Notes: generated by a model not told the origin, from the letters alone. Positions 12,576-21,575 are shown, counted from the first letter of the stretch. The stretch: DNA of 24,458 nt from JBJGXI01 sp045635475 (GCF_045635475.1 NZ_JBJGXI010000064.1:1-24458); one strand, 5' to 3'. Translations and numbers: made by a program.

Positions 12576-14755
12576 TACAATGCTTGCTTAATTAAATTTT
12601 CCCATAATTCTGTTAGCTTCTTCCAATCTCCATGATCTAACTCATTACGGTAAAGCATGCGCTCATAATAATAAGTTATCCGAGACATATCAGATGTTTG
12701 GTAGAGACTATCGACTTGTCTAGCAAATTCGCGTAATGTTTGACCTTCTCTACGTATGTTACCTTTATGATTTAACACTTTTAACAAGTAATGATAGGCA
12801 TGCTCGAAGCTCTCCGCACCTTCGTGTTTTTTATATTTACGCGAAAGAATTGTTGTCATCCATCTGTACCTTGTTATATATAAAACTACAGCAATTGCAA
12901 TAAGGAAAGCAGTGACTGCGATTATACTCCATACGGGTACTTCAAAGGAATTGAGATTGGAACCACCGCCACCAGCCTCTTCCTCATCTATATCCTGTAT
13001 ATTTCCTTGATCTAACTCCTCTTCTTGCTCTTCTTCTAATTCCGGCGGCACTTCTGTGTCTGTTTCCTCTTCTTCTTCAAAGAAATCAATTGGATTGGAA
13101 AAACCTTGTGTTGGCTCAAATGGCACCCAGCCACTGTTCGGGAAATAAACCTCTACCCATGAATGAGCATTGGAGTTTTTCACTTCATATAAATTCATCC
13201 CTGGTGGTGTTTGAGCGTTTTGTACTAATTCACCAGAAGAAAATCCTTTTACCCAGCGCGTTGGAATATCCAATGAACGTAACAGTACTACCATTGATGT
13301 AGAAAAGTTGTCACAATAGCCGACTTTCGTTTCAAATAAAAACTGATCAACATAATCTTCACCCTCACCCGGAATGGCAACACCTGTTGTATCATATTCA
13401 AAGCCATTCAATCGAAAGTACCGTTCTACCGCTTTCACCTTATCATATCGTGTCGTTTCATCCGCTGTGATTTCCTCTGCCAATTCTCGTACACGGTCAG
13501 GTAAAGAAGCTGGTAGTTGCAAATATTGCCTTTCAACTTCTTCTGGATCTCCTTCACCAGATGCGATCAATTGATCAATTGAAAAGGACGGATAATCATA
13601 AGTAACTTGATAGTTATTTAGATTATTACCTGCACCTTCCCTCGTTTCAACTGTTATAGCTTCCGAGCCTTCATCTAGAAAGTATTGTGCTTCAAATTCC
13701 CCTTCTACACTACTAATTCCGTAAGGATAAACTAGTTTTGAAAAAAAGCCAGCTGGTCGAAAATTGATTTGAGCTTGCAGTTCTTCAGTAGCAACACCAC
13801 CATGAAATGTTTCTAGACTAATCTGCCCATTCAATTGCTGCTGATAATTTTCAGGTGTAGACCGCTCCCAGCCTTTTCCCGTATAAATATCCTTTGTCTC
13901 AATACGCCAATAATGATTTTCTTGGGCGAGTGCTTGAAATACCTGTGTTTCGTCTTGGATAAAGGAGCCACCCAACCGCGAATCATCTTCTCCATAACCG
14001 ACCTTTTGTACTCTTCCGCCTTCACCATTCATATTTAATGCCGTACTTTGAATGAATGGGACCGGATCTGGCCATTGTGGCTCTTGTTTTGGCGCAGCGA
14101 ACCCAACAACTGTAGCAAATAACACCATTACAGACAATGGAATTAACCAGGCCGCTAACCGCTTTAAACTTGTTAGCGGGATAACTTCCTTGTCGAGCAC
14201 CTTCGAAAAGCTGGAGACTCCCATCGCTACTAATGACACAATAAACGTGCGTACTATTGCTTGGTCCCCTTGATACATCGTAAACGTATCCAAAACAGTG
14301 ACATAAATAAACGTAAGCAACACGAATAAAAAGATCCGTTTCGCAACAACAAACCAATAGTATAATAGATAGCTCATCAACCATAACAAGAACAAGAACA
14401 ATAAACTTCTAAACAATGGTGTCATTTCGATCCATTGCTGTTGAATAATCATTTCTGCATTGTACTGCAGGTGCATGTTTAATAAAGAAAACCAAGGCTT
14501 ACTAAACATCCGTTCAAAAATAAACAACCCGTCTATAATAAAGACGACTGCAGCCAGCTTTAACGGAAATGCTATCCACCATTTTGCATTTACTATTGAA
14601 AGAAAAAAGCAAAATCCAGTAAAGATCACGAAGATTGTTATATTCCCTGTATCAGAAATCGTCTCTAATGGTCTTAACCACTCCCAAAACAAAATAAATC
14701 CACAGAAATAAACCAATATCTGAAAAATGTGCTGAGGTTTAATGCCATTATTCAT
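12572..14755 (-). CDS. yebA: Membrane transglutaminase-like protein (YebA/TgpA type)
   Basis: The 727-residue membrane protein has several N-terminal membrane segments (about 10-225, DUF3488/TgpA_N). An extracytoplasmic region follows with a transglutaminase-like cysteine protease domain (about 415-555), then an acidic linker rich in Glu, one more membrane segment (about 608-630) and a C-terminal DUF4129-like tail. Catalytic candidates are Cys481 in VGYCDNF and His531 in NAHSWVEVY. The third position is Glu547 in PFEPT, where Asp is common. The ATG at 14755 shares a base with the yeaD stop (TGATG); a GTG at 14758 is the alternative. The position before guaA matches B. subtilis yebA as I recall it. 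The substrate is unknown, perhaps cell-envelope proteins. Confidence 0.85.
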   Translation of the reverse strand: MNNGIKPQHIFQILVYFCGFILFWEWLRPLETISDTGNITIFVIFTGFCFFLSIVNAKWWIAFPLKLAAVVFIIDGLFIFERMFSKPWFSLLNMHLQYNAEMIIQQQWIEMTPLFRSLLFLFLLWLMSYLLYYWFVVAKRIFLFVLLTFIYVTVLDTFTMYQGDQAIVRTFIVSLVAMGVSSFSKVLDKEVIPLTSLKRLAAWLIPLSVMVLFATVVGFAAPKQEPQWPDPVPFIQSTALNMNGEGGRVQKVGYGEDDSRLGGSFIQDETQVFQALAQENHYWRIETKDIYTGKGWERSTPENYQQQLNGQISLETFHGGVATEELQAQINFRPAGFFSKLVYPYGISSVEGEFEAQYFLDEGSEAITVETREGAGNNLNNYQVTYDYPSFSIDQLIASGEGDPEEVERQYLQLPASLPDRVRELAEEITADETTRYDKVKAVERYFRLNGFEYDTTGVAIPGEGEDYVDQFLFETKVGYCDNFSTSMVVLLRSLDIPTRWVKGFSSGELVQNAQTPPGMNLYEVKNSNAHSWVEVYFPNSGWVPFEPTQGFSNPIDFFEEEEETDTEVPPELEEEQEEELDQGNIQDIDEEEAGGGGSNLNSFEVPVWSIIAVTAFLIAIAVVLYITRYRWMTTILSRKYKKHEGAESFEHAYHYLLKVLNHKGNIRREGQTLREFARQVDSLYQTSDMSRITYYYERMLYRNELDHGDWKKLTELWENLIKQALY

Positions 14756-16020
14756 CACATGCTCACCTCAAATTTCTGTTGAATTAGCTGCTCCTCTGTT
14801 AGTACATGCACACTGATCTCACCAACAGACAGCTTCTTAATCATTAGATTATCCTCATTTGTGAACGATGCGGCTGGTTTTATGAGGTAAACAATGATTC
14901 GTCTACTTTTTTGTCTTACTTTGTCCAATGCATATCTCGTTTGTTCATCAAGATGCGTAACAATAATAATTGTAACAAGTCCCTGCGGCATCTTTTTCAT
15001 CTCTGCCGTTAATAACTGTGAAAAAGGAAAACCGGCACTCGGCTGTACTGCTGCTAAAAATTGATTAATCCGTTCCTTTTTATTTGGATCATGATGGAAT
15101 GGAAAGTAAATAGAATTGTTCGCTACAGAAATGAAACCAAGTTGATTAGATTTCTTACGCAACGCCTCAACTAACGAGGCACTTAGCTCAACTCCCGCTT
15201 CAAATGCTAATGGATTTAAATCGGTAAATTCAGTCGCATCTAGGACAATCAGAATGCTTGAACTTTTTTCTTGTTCAAACTCTTTTGTCATTACAGTATT
15301 CTTTCTCGCTGTGGTCTTCCAATCTATCCATGAAAATCTGTCACCAGGCATGTATTCTCGTACACCTGTTACAACATTCGTGTTACTCATGTTCACATTA
15401 TAAGCAAGTGAAGCTCCTTCATCGAAGCTACTTACTTTTTCTTTCATTACCATTTCACGTTTGTAAGGATACACTAAGATAAGATCAGAGACATTGTACA
15501 CATGTTCTTTTCTTATAAACCCTAGAAAATCACCTGTTCGAATTCTAACATCACCTAAATAATGCTCGCCACGTGGTACTTGTCTTAAATGATACTTTAA
15601 GTGAAGCGAGCGCTTGAACCATGGCAAGACCAATTGCTTGATAATCTTACGTTCTGCCCAGAGGTCTGGTTGGTTCAAATGCTCATATTTTTTTCGTTTC
15701 GTATCTCTTTTGTTTAATGACTCTGGAACAATTTCCTCGACAATACAATAGGCAATTGGAAAGGCAAATTTCCGCTCAATGTGCAAGTCTACCACCACAT
15801 CATCTCCAGCAGTTACAATATGATGAGACAAGTGTCGTGATATCTTCCAGTTAGAGATCGGGTAAAGCACTAGAAGGAGCATATAAGTTAATATAGGTAG
15901 AAATCCATAAAACAAAAACCAGCTTACAAAACCACCTTGAAACATAGCATAAGAATAAAAGATTCCAAACAGGATCAAAACCCCTATGAGCTTTGTTGTT
16001 ATACTTAGTGAAGCTTTCAT
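14755..16020 (-). CDS. yeaD: DUF58 domain protein (YeaD-like)
   Basis: The 421-residue protein has two N-terminal membrane segments (about 8-55), an extended region of beta strands, and a C-terminal DUF58 domain. The domain hallmark RFSWIDWKTTARKNTVMTKEFE (about residues 228-249) is followed by a von Willebrand A-like strand with a MIDAS-like start (ILIVLDATEF). Such proteins usually work with a MoxR ATPase and a transglutaminase, as here, possibly in assembling or processing envelope proteins. Its ATG overlaps the yeaC stop by one base (TAATG), and its stop overlaps the yebA start. Biochemical function is unproven. Confidence 0.85.
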   Translation of the reverse strand: MKASLSITTKLIGVLILFGIFYSYAMFQGGFVSWFLFYGFLPILTYMLLLVLYPISNWKISRHLSHHIVTAGDDVVVDLHIERKFAFPIAYCIVEEIVPESLNKRDTKRKKYEHLNQPDLWAERKIIKQLVLPWFKRSLHLKYHLRQVPRGEHYLGDVRIRTGDFLGFIRKEHVYNVSDLILVYPYKREMVMKEKVSSFDEGASLAYNVNMSNTNVVTGVREYMPGDRFSWIDWKTTARKNTVMTKEFEQEKSSSILIVLDATEFTDLNPLAFEAGVELSASLVEALRKKSNQLGFISVANNSIYFPFHHDPNKKERINQFLAAVQPSAGFPFSQLLTAEMKKMPQGLVTIIIVTHLDEQTRYALDKVRQKSRRIIVYLIKPAASFTNEDNLMIKKLSVGEISVHVLTEEQLIQQKFEVSM

Positions 16021-16982
16021 TAAGTATATTCCTTTCGAACCGGGATTGAGACTTTCTCCAATATTTCACCTATGATCATTTGCGCTGTAATGCCTTCAAA
16101 TTTTGCTTCTGAATTTAGAATGAGACGGTGAGACAAGACAAATGGGGCTAAATATTTTACATCATCAGGTAACACATAATCACGGTCATGGATAAATGCG
16201 TATGCTTTAGCTGCTCGCATTAAAGCGATCGATCCACGCGGGCTTACTCCAAGGTAAACAGATTCATTTGCCCTAGTAGCGGTTACTAGATTTATAATAT
16301 ATTGTTGGATTGTTGTATCCATGAATACGTCCTTAACTTGCTTTTGAATAGCTACTAATTCATCTTTTGTCATTACAGCATCGATTGATTTTATCGGATG
16401 TTCCCTAGAAGTCTTGCCTAGCATCTCTAACTCTTCTTTTGGGGTAGGATAACCCATACTTAACTTAAGCAAGAAACGATCTAACTGTGCTTCTGGAAGT
16501 GGATAGGTTCCTTCATATTCAATCGGGTTTTGGGTTGCCATTACAAAGAACGGTTGGTTTAAAGGGATTGTTTTACCATCAACTGTTACGCTCTTCTCTT
16601 CCATTCCCTCTAATAATGAAGATTGTGTTTTGGGAGACGTTCTATTAATCTCATCTGCTAGCACTATATTTCCTAGAATTGGACCACCACGAAACTCAAA
16701 TTGTAATTCTTTCGGATTGTATATAGATACACCTGTAACATCGGAAGGTAATAAATCAGGCGTAAACTGGATTCGTTTAAAATCACAATCCAATGACTTT
16801 GCCAGCGCCCGAACTAGCATCGTTTTGCCAACACCAGGAACATCTTCAATCAAAACATGCCCTTCGGCTAACATGGCTACTAAGCTTAATGTTGCTGGTT
16901 CGTCTTTTCCTACCATTACCTTATTGATATTCGATAGAACTTTACTAATCTTGGAGTTGAACAAAAAGGTTTGCTGCGTCAT
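16020..16982 (-). CDS. yeaC: MoxR-type AAA+ ATPase (YeaC-like)
   Basis: The 320-residue cytoplasmic AAA+ protein has Walker A VPGVGKT (residues 48-54), Walker B IVLADEINR, sensor 1 ATQNPIEYEGTYPLPEAQLDRF and arginine-finger-like residues in GVSPRGSIALMRAA. This is the MoxR (AAA_3 / lid) family, thought to act as a chaperone that inserts cofactors or activates partner proteins. I chose the ATG at 16982 with GGGAGGAG upstream; a TTG at 17003 overlaps that site. It is the first gene of yeaC-yeaD-yebA, and the overlapping starts and stops imply one co-translated complex. Confidence 0.92.
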   Translation of the reverse strand: MTQQTFLFNSKISKVLSNINKVMVGKDEPATLSLVAMLAEGHVLIEDVPGVGKTMLVRALAKSLDCDFKRIQFTPDLLPSDVTGVSIYNPKELQFEFRGGPILGNIVLADEINRTSPKTQSSLLEGMEEKSVTVDGKTIPLNQPFFVMATQNPIEYEGTYPLPEAQLDRFLLKLSMGYPTPKEELEMLGKTSREHPIKSIDAVMTKDELVAIQKQVKDVFMDTTIQQYIINLVTATRANESVYLGVSPRGSIALMRAAKAYAFIHDRDYVLPDDVKYLAPFVLSHRLILNSEAKFEGITAQMIIGEILEKVSIPVRKEYT

Positions 16983-17156
16983 ATAATTATATACTCCTCC
17001 CAATTATTTAAAGCGTAAAAACGCGAATTAACGTCTATCTTAACTATACTACAAAAGGGATAGTGCAATGCAAACGAAAAGAGTGAAAATTTAGGTAAAA
17101 TAAGGAATTTATCTAAATTTCATATATTTTACGGTCACAACTACATTTTTGATAAT
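16983..17156. other. Upstream region of yeaC
   Basis: AT-rich DNA without a gene. TATAGT-like and TTGCA-like boxes are present on the minus strand but not with normal spacing, so no promoter is called. A GCGTAAAAACGC mini-hairpin is visible. Confidence 0.3.
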
Positions 17157-17199
17157 TTTAGTTTAGAGAAAGATAGAGGTAGCCTTTCTCTAAACTAAA
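17157..17199. repeat. Perfect 16-bp hairpin of unknown role
   Basis: TTTAGTTTAGAGAAAG (17157-17172) and its exact complement at 17184-17199 flank an 11-base loop. There is no proper U-run on either strand, so it does not look like a standard terminator, and no convergent gene ends here. Confidence 0.7.
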
Positions 17200-17305
17200 G
17201 TCAATTCCCAACACTACATTCCACTTCTCCATAGCATTCTCAAAAGTGTGGAAAGTGATTAATCCAACTATATGTGTTTGTGAACAACTAAAAATCAGTA
17301 TTAGA

Positions 17306-17450
17306 GGTTGTTCACAAAGTCCCAATTAATCACAATGATTACTCAAGTAGCCTATCGACGTCGAATATTGGATTCGGCCGAAAAATCGGTCCTCTTTTTC
17401 TAGCTTTATCCAATATTCTCGATGCTAAAACGGAACTTTTTGAACAAATT
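17306..17450. repeat. MITE-like inverted-repeat element next to ktrB
   Basis: TTGTTCACAAAGTCCC on the left and, inverted, the related GGAACTTTTTGAACAA on the right (17432-17447) bound about 140 bp. An inner inverted pair (AATATTGGAT / ATCCAATATT) is also visible. Just left of it, TTTGTGAACAAC (17277-17288) pairs exactly with GTTGTTCACAAA (17307-17318), as if a second end lies head to head. It encodes nothing and ends 8 bp from the ktrB stop. I recall similar repeats in other Bacillaceae; this is unverified. Confidence 0.6.
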
Positions 17451-17457
17451 GACTAAG

Positions 17458-18825
17458 TTAACCAATAATTATTTTTTCTTTCGGATAACGGAACGTATCC
17501 TTTGTTTCCTTTCCTCTTAGTAAAAATAGAAACGAGAATATTCCAATTCTACCTACAAACATTAAGAACATAATGTTGAGTTTTCCAAGCGTACTTAAGT
17601 CAGGTGTTAAACCCATTGATAACCCTGTCGTTCCAAATGCCGAACAAACTTCAAAGATGATATAGATAATCGGGGAAGTTTCCGTTATAGCTAAGAATAT
17701 GATTGATGCCATTACCAACATGGTGGCAGTCGATATCACAATAAACGATCTTGTAATATCTTCTGAATCAATTTCTCTACCAAATACTTTAATGCTTGAA
17801 TTGCCCTTCGCATAGTTGAAAATTGCTAACAGCATAATCGCAAATGTAGTTGTTCTTATTCCACCGCCGACACTACTTGGTGATGCCCCAATAAACATTA
17901 AGACAGAAGTAAGCAGCAAGGTTGGCATCGAGAACTCCCTAACATCCATCGTTGATAATCCACCACTTCTCGAAGTAACCGATTGGAACAAACTATAAAA
18001 AAAGGTTTCATGCCAAAGTTTGTCAGCAAAAAAATGATTTCGTTCTAGTAGGTAAATTAGGATAGCGCCGACAACGACAAGTCCCAAAAAGGTAACTGTC
18101 GTAAGTTTCGTAAAAAGGGAGAATCGATACTTTTCATGCGTATCCTTGTACATCCCTTTTAACAATTCCTGCACTTCTATTAATACTGGGAATCCAATTG
18201 CCCCTAACACAATTAAGATCATATTAATAAATTGAACAAAATAATCATCAGCAAATGGGATTAATGAACTCCCCGTAATATCAAAACCACCATTAGTGGT
18301 AGCACTTACAGCCCCAAAAAATCCATGAAGAAAGGCCTCCTGCCAGGTGTCGTAATAAGTAAGGAAATAGGTCCCTAATACGATTGTGCCGACAAATTCA
18401 ATTGCGATAATAATCGTTAATATTGTTAACATTAAGCGAACTAATCCTGATAATGTTGTCCTGTTTTGATCAATTCGAATTAACTGCCGTTCACGAAGGC
18501 CAATTTTCTTTCCAAATAAAATATATATAAACGTCCCAAGTGTCATGACACCGATACCACCGAATTGCAGGACAATGGTGATGGCTATATAACCACCCGC
18601 ATTAAAAGACTCTGCTATGGAAACAACTGATAAGCCTGTAACACTAATCGCACTAATGGCCGTAAATAAAATATCAATAAACGATAAATTTATTCCTTGG
18701 CGGTGGAATAATGGAATACTTAATAAAAGCGTGGAAAAACCGACTGCAAGTACATAAAATAAAACGACCAGGTGAATCGTCGATAATTGTTTAGATAATT
18801 TAAAATGCCTAGTAAATAATTGCAT
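17458..18825 (-). CDS. ktrB: TrkH/KtrB family potassium channel subunit
   Basis: The 455-residue membrane protein has four M1-P-M2 repeats. The four selectivity-filter segments are visible: SVTGLSVV (about 61-68), TTNGGFDI, SRSGGLSTM and FGTTGLSMG, each with the conserved glycine. This identifies a KtrB/KtrD-type, sodium-dependent potassium uptake channel of the cell membrane, used in osmotic adaptation. It normally pairs with a cytosolic KtrA/KtrC ring, and none is encoded nearby, which is common for KtrD. KtrB and KtrD cannot be told apart confidently. The start ATG at 18825 has AAGGGG upstream. The 3' end nearly touches a MITE-like repeat. Confidence 0.88.
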   Translation of the reverse strand: MQLFTRHFKLSKQLSTIHLVVLFYVLAVGFSTLLLSIPLFHRQGINLSFIDILFTAISAISVTGLSVVSIAESFNAGGYIAITIVLQFGGIGVMTLGTFIYILFGKKIGLRERQLIRIDQNRTTLSGLVRLMLTILTIIIAIEFVGTIVLGTYFLTYYDTWQEAFLHGFFGAVSATTNGGFDITGSSLIPFADDYFVQFINMILIVLGAIGFPVLIEVQELLKGMYKDTHEKYRFSLFTKLTTVTFLGLVVVGAILIYLLERNHFFADKLWHETFFYSLFQSVTSRSGGLSTMDVREFSMPTLLLTSVLMFIGASPSSVGGGIRTTTFAIMLLAIFNYAKGNSSIKVFGREIDSEDITRSFIVISTATMLVMASIIFLAITETSPIIYIIFEVCSAFGTTGLSMGLTPDLSTLGKLNIMFLMFVGRIGIFSFLFLLRGKETKDTFRYPKEKIIIG

Positions 18826-18945
18826 AATGGGACCCCTTGTATGATATCTTAAACTATTGTTAAGTTTATCATGAATATGTCCGATTTAAACTATTTTATT
18901 ACAAAATGGAAGCACCAGCTTTCTGGTAGGTTTCCCTTATATGCA

Positions 18946-18984
18946 AAAAGGTACCTATCAGATCATCAGTCTGATAGGTATTTT
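18946..18984. terminator. Terminator of dps, possibly bidirectional
   Basis: TACCTATCAGA (18952-18962) and TCTGATAGGTA (18970-18980) form a perfect 11-bp stem with a 7-base loop. T-runs flank it on both strands, so it ends dps transcription on the minus strand. Confidence 0.93.
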
Positions 18985-18986
18985 TG

Positions 18987-19466
18987 TTATTTCAAGTACG
19001 CCTTAAGCATCCAATTATGTTTTTCTAAACTAGCCTTTATTTCGGTAAACATGTCCGCTGTTACGTCATCTTCATTTTTCTCTGCTAATTCAATCGTTTC
19101 TTTTGCTTCTTGAATCATGATTGAAAAGTCTTCCGTTACGGAACGTACCATGTCTTCTGGCTTTTCATTTCCTAACGCCTCGTTAAGAGACGCTGCATCT
19201 AGATACGCTTTTAAAGTAGCAATTGGGTTTGCCTCAATTGTTAGTATCCGTTCTGCAATTTCATCAATATTAACAGCCGCTTCATCATACAATTCCTCAA
19301 ATTTTTCGTGGAGGCTGAAAAATAATGATCCACTCACAAACCAATGATAGTTATGAAGCTTTGTGTATAGAATATTCCAATTTGCCAGCTGCTTATTTAA
19401 TTTCTTGACGAGTTGACGATGTGCTAAAACACTATCTTCATGTAATACCTCTTGATTTTTTGCCAT
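18987..19466 (-). CDS. dps: Dps-family ferritin-like protein (MrgA type)
   Basis: The 159-residue cytosolic protein forms, in this family, a 12-subunit shell that oxidises and stores iron and protects DNA from peroxide. The intersubunit ferroxidase site is complete: His41 in NYHWFV, His53 in SLHEKF, Asp68 in NIDEIAER and Glu72. The spacing equals that of Listeria and Bacillus Dps proteins. The start at 19466 has AAAGGAGGAG upstream. A perfect PerR box 60 bp upstream implies peroxide induction, which is the mrgA pattern in B. subtilis. It is a single-gene unit with its own terminator. Confidence 0.95.
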   Translation of the reverse strand: MAKNQEVLHEDSVLAHRQLVKKLNKQLANWNILYTKLHNYHWFVSGSLFFSLHEKFEELYDEAAVNIDEIAERILTIEANPIATLKAYLDAASLNEALGNEKPEDMVRSVTEDFSIMIQEAKETIELAEKNEDDVTADMFTEIKASLEKHNWMLKAYLK

Positions 19467-19495
19467 TAAGAACTCCTCCTTTATTATCTACCAAT

Positions 19496-19524
19496 AGAAT
19501 AACATAAATTATAATTTATATCAA
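19496..19524 (-). promoter_or_regulatory. Candidate SigA promoter of dps
   Basis: On the minus strand TTGATA (19519-19524) and TATTCT (19496-19501) are 17 bp apart. Between them lies the 16-base palindrome ATAAATTATAATTTAT (19504-19519), which could be a second, weaker PerR/Fur-type site. Confidence 0.65.
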
Positions 19525-19525
19525 T

Positions 19526-19540
19526 TTATAATAATTATAA
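19526..19540. promoter_or_regulatory. PerR box upstream of dps
   Basis: TTATAATAATTATAA is an exact 7-1-7 match to the Per box consensus TTATAATNATTATAA. It ends two bases from the candidate -35 box of dps. PerR represses such genes until its iron-bound histidines are oxidised by peroxide. Confidence 0.9.
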
Positions 19541-19617
19541 TTTAATAATTTATATCCATTCTGTTTAATAGTAATAAAAAAGGGGAGATATTTCTGTGAT
19601 TGATATCACATATTCCC

Positions 19618-19745
19618 CAAAAAGTGCCGGGTACCCGCTTAGCAACGTACGGACTGGGAACGAGATTCCTGGCGGTCCGAAAACAATTGCATTACTCCTG
19701 TACGGAGGTGAAGGAAATCTCGCTAGTTGCTGGGGAGCTAGACAC
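19618..19745. repeat. Interspersed repeat copy A (degenerate)
   Basis: The left part, TTAGCAACGTACGGACTGGGA, and the right part, TCTCGCTAGTTGCTGG followed by AGCTAGA, match the ends of copy B nearby but with several differences and a shorter middle. The ends are imperfect inverted repeats. No protein is encoded with support. Confidence 0.65.
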
Positions 19746-19840
19746 CCTAGAATTCTATACTTATGGCCCTGAGGGGTCTTTTAGTCGATTGCGTTCCGTA
19801 GCACCTTTCGCCAGATTATGATAATTAATTTACGAACAAA

Positions 19841-20076
19841 AGCGCAGAGCGCCGGTTAGCGACGTACGGACTGGGACTGCGATTACTCGCCCCACCGAAA
19901 ACATTTGGACTGAACCGTAGGACCAGAGTAGGCTTCGAAGCTTTACCTCGCACGAAGAAAATTGTTCTATATTTTCGAGGAGATAAAGGAAACACGGTGA
20001 ACGAAGTGAACCGATGTTGACTTATCGTGTCATGAGGTGAGGGGAAGTCTCGCTAGTCGCTGGCGCTCGGAGCTGG
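19841..20076. repeat. Interspersed repeat copy B with inverted ends
   Basis: The left end AGCGCAGAGCGCCGGTTAGCGAC and the right end GTCGCTGGCGCTCGGAGCT are imperfect inverted repeats that bound about 235 bp. GACGTACGGACTGGGA near the left end is shared with copy A. GACTTATCGT near the right end is shared with the fragment at 79-134. It looks like a small non-autonomous mobile or structured repeat. Only direct comparison within this window supports the family. Confidence 0.7.
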
Positions 20077-20174
20077 CAGTGCTAATGCTTAACGTTATCC
20101 ACATTTAGTATATTTTATAATTTCCTGCAACCAAAAAATTAGATGTGTTGGTTCACACTACTGTTTTCTTACGA

Positions 20175-21008
20175 TCATTTTGCAATTTTAGAAATATAGG
20201 CATAGGCATACTTCGTCCACCATAGCAAAAGAGTTGACAGCACGAGATAAACGATTGTATAAATCCAAAATGGAATTTCAACCACGAGTATACCGAAGTA
20301 ATACAATGGTAAATCAACTCCATATACCAAAATAGGTGCAAGTATGCGCCAACGAAGTTTTTGAAAAAGTACAATACCTAAAGTGAAAATAAGACCTTTG
20401 ATCATGCCGATAATCGCTAAAACAAAAATGTCGTCACGGTAAACATCTTCAAAGAATCCAATCTCATAATGGCGTATCGTAGCAACGGACATTATGAACA
20501 TAACGGTACCAGCAAGACTCCATGCTTGCATCCACAATGATAGAAAATGTGCCCATTTAGCACCTGATTGAAGAACGCGCATCCAAAATTTAGTTAATGA
20601 AAAGAAAATCAATACGGCAAGGAACGTATATTCCTTCCTCCACCAGTTCGTATAATATATATGTAGCCACTCAAATAATCCCGATACACCTACCAACGTT
20701 ACCGCAAAAAATATAGCCCAGCGTAATCGAAGTTGATAAACTGCAAATACCACCCCTAAAGCAGGGATGACAAATAGATTTGAGACAATTGCCCCTAATG
20801 TATGATCATAGTATGGTACAGAAAGCACTTCTGGAATATAAACGTAACTGTTTCCAATAATCATGACAAAAAACTCTGCTACATAAACCATTCCTGAGAA
20901 AGACAGGAATAGAACAATAATACCAAAGTGGCGTTCTTTAACAATTACCGTAATCAATATTGCTATACTTATAATAGTAAGAATCAAATAAGGAATATAG
21001 TTAGGCAT
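20175..21008 (-). CDS. Polytopic membrane protein of unknown function
   Basis: The 277-residue protein has about eight hydrophobic segments separated by short loops, with aromatic motifs such as FEWLHIYYTNWWRKEY (about residues 113-128) and ends in a lysine tail. It has no transporter, enzyme or receptor motif that I recognise. It resembles the CBO0543-type family of Firmicute membrane proteins in length, topology and Trp/Tyr-rich loops, but I am not certain. I chose the ATG at 21008, which has TGGAG eight bases upstream; an in-frame ATG at 21035 has no good site. It stands alone, downstream of a gene-free stretch and next to the repeat copies. Confidence 0.7.
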   Translation of the reverse strand: MPNYIPYLILTIISIAILITVIVKERHFGIIVLFLSFSGMVYVAEFFVMIIGNSYVYIPEVLSVPYYDHTLGAIVSNLFVIPALGVVFAVYQLRLRWAIFFAVTLVGVSGLFEWLHIYYTNWWRKEYTFLAVLIFFSLTKFWMRVLQSGAKWAHFLSLWMQAWSLAGTVMFIMSVATIRHYEIGFFEDVYRDDIFVLAIIGMIKGLIFTLGIVLFQKLRWRILAPILVYGVDLPLYYFGILVVEIPFWIYTIVYLVLSTLLLWWTKYAYAYISKIAK

Positions 21009-21489
21009 TAGATAAACTCCATTTTTTATTATCATCCCAATGAGCTTCTATAATATGCATCTAATACATACTGCTTTATTTAATTAGTCATTATTCGGTG
21101 AATCAACTCACACTCACAGATTTCGATGGAGCATCTTTTAAAACACAAAAGAACTTTTCCTGCTTTTCAGACTACTGCCTTACTATACCGAGAAAGCTCT
21201 TACATTAACTCCACAGGCGTAGATTATACTGTTCGGTCCGGACTTCGACCTACAGTTCACATGCATCTTAGTATGTAATTAATAAATTATGTACTTCTTC
21301 CAACCCACGGTTTAGGATGTTTCATGCTGCATTAACAAGCTTAAAATTGGCTCAATTGACTGATTGACAGTTTTGAGACAGAGGAGATTTTGGATTTTAT
21401 TCCGGTTAAAAGGAAGAGGATTACGAGTGGAACCTGCTATCCGTCATAATTAGTTAAGTAGCGACTGAAATTTACCCACAGATTTTAAT
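21009..21489. other. Gene-free stretch between the membrane protein and glcD
   Basis: No frame of useful length with a ribosome binding site was found. Short stretches look codon-like on the plus strand, with stops in all frames, so this may be a decayed gene. I could not identify it and see no strong repeat. Confidence 0.4.
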
Positions 21490-21528
21490 GAGGCTTCTCA
21501 AAAATTCATTGAACTAATGAGAAGCCTC
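21490..21528 (-). terminator. Terminator-like hairpin after glcD
   Basis: GAGGCTTCTCA (21490-21500) and TGAGAAGCCTC (21518-21528) form a perfect 11-bp stem with a 17-base loop, 48 bp after the glcD stop. The following minus-strand sequence (ATTAAAATC) is only weakly U-rich. Confidence 0.75.
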
Positions 21529-21575
21529 GATTATTAGATTTTCTGTTGTAGTAATATCTAAATCTACTCATTCAT

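Noticed and set aside
17157..17199. Standard intrinsic terminator
   Set aside because: No U-run follows on either strand and no gene ends into it at close range.
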